Shown here one piece after another: positions 62,375-64,000 of a stretch of DNA of 64,000 bases. Position numbers and translations under genes: made by a program. The DNA is taken from assembly GCF_009857435.1 (NCBI RefSeq), contig NZ_WWCK01000003.1, positions 682,001-746,000 on the forward strand, given 5' to 3'. The DNA comes from Duganella rivi (GTDB taxonomy: Bacteria; Pseudomonadota; Gammaproteobacteria; Burkholderiales; Burkholderiaceae_D). The notes beneath the pieces are model-generated. The model was not told the DNA's origin. It made no database searches and worked only from the letters and a program-made list of their open reading frames with translations. The stretch's first letter is position 1. Every line of letters starts with the position of its first letter.

Positions 62375-63632
62375 AGCGCAGCGCCTCCGCAGGTTTCACG
62401 CGGGCGGCCCACCAGCTTGGATACAAGGTCGCAACGAAGGCCAGTACCACGGCCACGCCGCCGATCTTGAACACGTCCGGCCAGCGCAAGTCCGACGGCA
62501 CGGTGCTGATGTAGTAGATATCTTTCGACAAGAACTGCACTCCCAATAAATGTTCAATAAACGGCACGATGACGTCGATGTTGAGCGCCACCAGCACGCC
62601 CAGGCTGACGCCGATCAGGGTGCCAAGAATGCCCACCAGCGCGCCCTGAATCATGAAGATCTTCATTATGGAGCGCGGCGAAGCGCCCAGCGTGCGCAGG
62701 ATGGCGATGTCGGCCTGCTTGTCGGTCACGGTCATCACCAGCGTCGACACCAGGTTGAACGCGGCCACCGCGATAATCAGCGTCAGGATGATGAACATCA
62801 TGCGCTTCTCGGTCTGTACGGCGGCGAACCAATTGGCGTTGAGCTTAGACCAGTCGCGCACGAACAGGTCGCCCGTCATGGAATTCTTGAGGTCTTGCGC
62901 CACTTGCGGCGCGCGGTGCATGTCTTGCAAACGCAGTCGCAGGCCGGCCGGCGCTTCAATGCGCAGCAGCTTTTCCGCGTCGGTCAGGTGGACGAAGGCC
63001 AGCGCCGAGTCGAACTCGTTATGGCCCGCTTCAAAGATGCCGACCACCGTGAACGAGCGCAAACGCGGCAGCACGCCTGCCGGCGTGGTCTGGCCTTGGG
63101 CCAGCGCCAGCGTCACCTTCTCGCCGAGGTTGACGCGCAGCGCGCGCGCCAGCTCAATCCCAAGCACGATGTTGTAAGCGCCAGGCTGCAGCGCGCTGAA
63201 GCTGCCACGCTTGGTCTGCTTGGCCACGTCCGAGACTTTCGGTTCTTCTTCCGGCAGCACGCCGCGCACGATGGACGGGCGCAGCACGTCGTCGCGCATC
63301 AGCATGCCCTGCGTTTCGGCGAACGGCGCGGTGCCGATCACTTCCGGGTTTTTGCGCGCTTGCGCGGCTTCCTGCTGCCAGTCCGGCATGGCGCCGCGGG
63401 CGTCGAAAATCTCGACGTGGGCCAGTACCGACAGCATGCGGTCGGTCACTTCTTTCTGGAAGCCGTTCATCACCGACAGCACGACAATCAGCGCCGCCAC
63501 GCCGAGGCCGATGCCGGCCATCGAGATCAGCGAGATAAACGAGATAAAACTATTGCGCCCGCTACGCTTGCCGGCGCGCGTGTAGCGCAGGCCGACCAGC
63601 CATTCGAACGGTAGATTTTGGATAATGCTCAT
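62367..63632 (-). CDS. lolC: lipoprotein-releasing system permease LolC/LolE
   Basis: A 421-residue permease with an N-terminal helix (about 25-50), a periplasmic domain (55-270) and three helices near 275-400, as in LolC/LolE. The start [20 protein letters not shown] is canonical, and [19 protein letters not shown] marks the first helix. A single permease with LolD (rather than separate LolC and LolE) is common in betaproteobacteria, where it may work as a homodimer. GGGAG precedes ATG 63632. It leads the lolC-lolD-tatD operon. Confidence 0.95.
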   Translation of the reverse strand: MSIIQNLPFEWLVGLRYTRAGKRSGRNSFISFISLISMAGIGLGVAALIVVLSVMNGFQKEVTDRMLSVLAHVEIFDARGAMPDWQQEAAQARKNPEVIGTAPFAETQGMLMRDDVLRPSIVRGVLPEEEPKVSDVAKQTKRGSFSALQPGAYNIVLGIELARALRVNLGEKVTLALAQGQTTPAGVLPRLRSFTVVGIFEAGHNEFDSALAFVHLTDAEKLLRIEAPAGLRLRLQDMHRAPQVAQDLKNSMTGDLFVRDWSKLNANWFAAVQTEKRMMFIILTLIIAVAAFNLVSTLVMTVTDKQADIAILRTLGASPRSIMKIFMIQGALVGILGTLIGVSLGVLVALNIDVIVPFIEHLLGVQFLSKDIYYISTVPSDLRWPDVFKIGGVAVVLAFVATLYPSWWAARVKPAEALRYE

Positions 63633-63674
63633 GGGCTCCCGGAGGGTTCAAACTCAACAAGCCCGCAGTGTGCC

Positions 63675-63716
63675 ATAAAAAAGCCGCGCCGGGCAGCTTA
63701 GCTACCGGGCGCGGCG
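63675..63716 (-). terminator. intrinsic terminator of the PEP-CTERM gene
   Basis: GCCGCGCC (63683-63690) and GGCGCGGC (63708-63715) form an 8-bp stem; on the minus strand it is followed by TTTTTT. It ends the gene entering from the right edge and protects lolC from read-through. Confidence 0.85.
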
Positions 63717-63759
63717 TTCATGTTTAACGATTAAGTTAGGAACAGAACTTAAGAACAAA

Positions 63760-64000
63760 TTAAACGGCGAATTTCTCGCTCTCGTCGGATTGACGGCGGC
63801 GGCCCATGAAACCGACCAGGCCCAGGCCCACAACCATCATGGCCCAGGTATCGGCTTCCGGCACGGCCGACACGCTCAGCAGCATCTGCGATTCGTGGCC
63901 ACCGCTCACGCCGGTGAACTTGGTGTAAGCGTAGCTATTGGTGCTGACCACGGTCTCGCTATTGGTCAGCATGCCTTGGGCCATGCTCAGGTCGAGATCG
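63760..64000 (-). CDS. PEP-CTERM sorting domain protein, C-terminal part (partial)
   Basis: The last 80 codons of a minus-strand gene; the frame stays open to the window edge, so the N-terminus is outside and the ATG at 63984 need not be the start. The C-terminus carries a PEP-CTERM signal: VPEADTW, a hydrophobic helix (WAMMVVGLGLVGFMG) and a basic cluster (GRRRQ). VPEA in place of VPEP is a common variant. Such proteins are exported by Sec and processed by exosortase (EpsH), often with exopolysaccharide. The preceding sequence gives no function. Confidence 0.85.
   Translation of the reverse strand, partial: DLDLSMAQGMLTNSETVVSTNSYAYTKFTGVSGGHESQMLLSVSAVPEADTWAMMVVGLGLVGFMGRRRQSDESEKFAV

Overview
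The window looks like ordinary chromosome from a GC-rich Gram-negative betaproteobacterium. The family is most likely Oxalobacteraceae (Massilia, Duganella, Janthinobacterium or a relative). This rests on the gene families present: the start of an aceB-like malate synthase beside a LysR gene, AidB-type acyl-CoA dehydrogenase, REC-DUF3369-GGDEF-EAL protein, DUF1800/DUF1501 pair, a PEP-CTERM protein and the lolCD-tatD order. It is an inference from content, because no rRNA or other marker lies in the window. I see no insertion sequence, prophage, integrase, CRISPR array, tRNA or rRNA.

Layout. 1-2.7 kb: malate synthase start (partial), a divergent LysR regulator with a palindromic site between them, a cold-shock protein with a long leader, and upp coupled to a small HPt protein. 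2.8-6.6 kb: AidB-like dehydrogenase divergent from a thiolase and a crotonase-fold protein that has lost both catalytic glutamates. 6.8-14.8 kb: c-di-GMP signalling (PAS-GGDEF-EAL overlapping an HDOD-GAF gene, then REC-DUF3369-GGDEF-EAL), with aroC and an MFS transporter between. 14.9-23.5 kb: one 2868-residue protein made entirely of RTX-type repeats. 23.6-39.7 kb: housekeeping and envelope genes (CBS protein, hydrolase, YihY, WrbA-like, FAD oxidoreductase, FtsX-type permease and its AttH-like partner, ABC exporter, PLP lyase, RNA helicase, thyA-hydrolase-folA). 39.7-42.7 kb: DUF4337 protein and an Orn/Lys/Arg decarboxylase behind a leader that looks attenuated. 43-47.9 kb: exported proteins (DUF1800 lipoprotein, Tat-exported DUF1501 protein, Tat/lipoprotein intradiol dioxygenase, Ser/Thr-rich protein). 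47.9-51 kb: a Cpx-like envelope stress module (CpxP/Spy-like protein divergent from response regulator and kinase) with two perfect GTAAA-N5-GTAAA boxes between. 51-64 kb: dcd, a hydrolase, comEC, a GT-C-like membrane protein, a TonB receptor, a CsgG-like protein, lolC-lolD-tatD and the end of a PEP-CTERM protein.

How it fits together. Three themes recur: c-di-GMP turnover biased to degradation (both GGDEF domains have lost key residues while both EAL domains look complete), envelope building and surveillance (Cpx, Lol, RTX, CsgG-like, exported DUF1800/DUF1501/dioxygenase), and nucleotide metabolism (upp, thyA, folA, dcd). The best leads are the all-repeat RTX giant, the Cpx regulon intergenic region with matched Gly/Pro-rich segments in its CpxP-like protein and its kinase, the decarboxylase leader, and the degenerate crotonase. 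All functional statements come from motif recognition by eye; no database search was possible.
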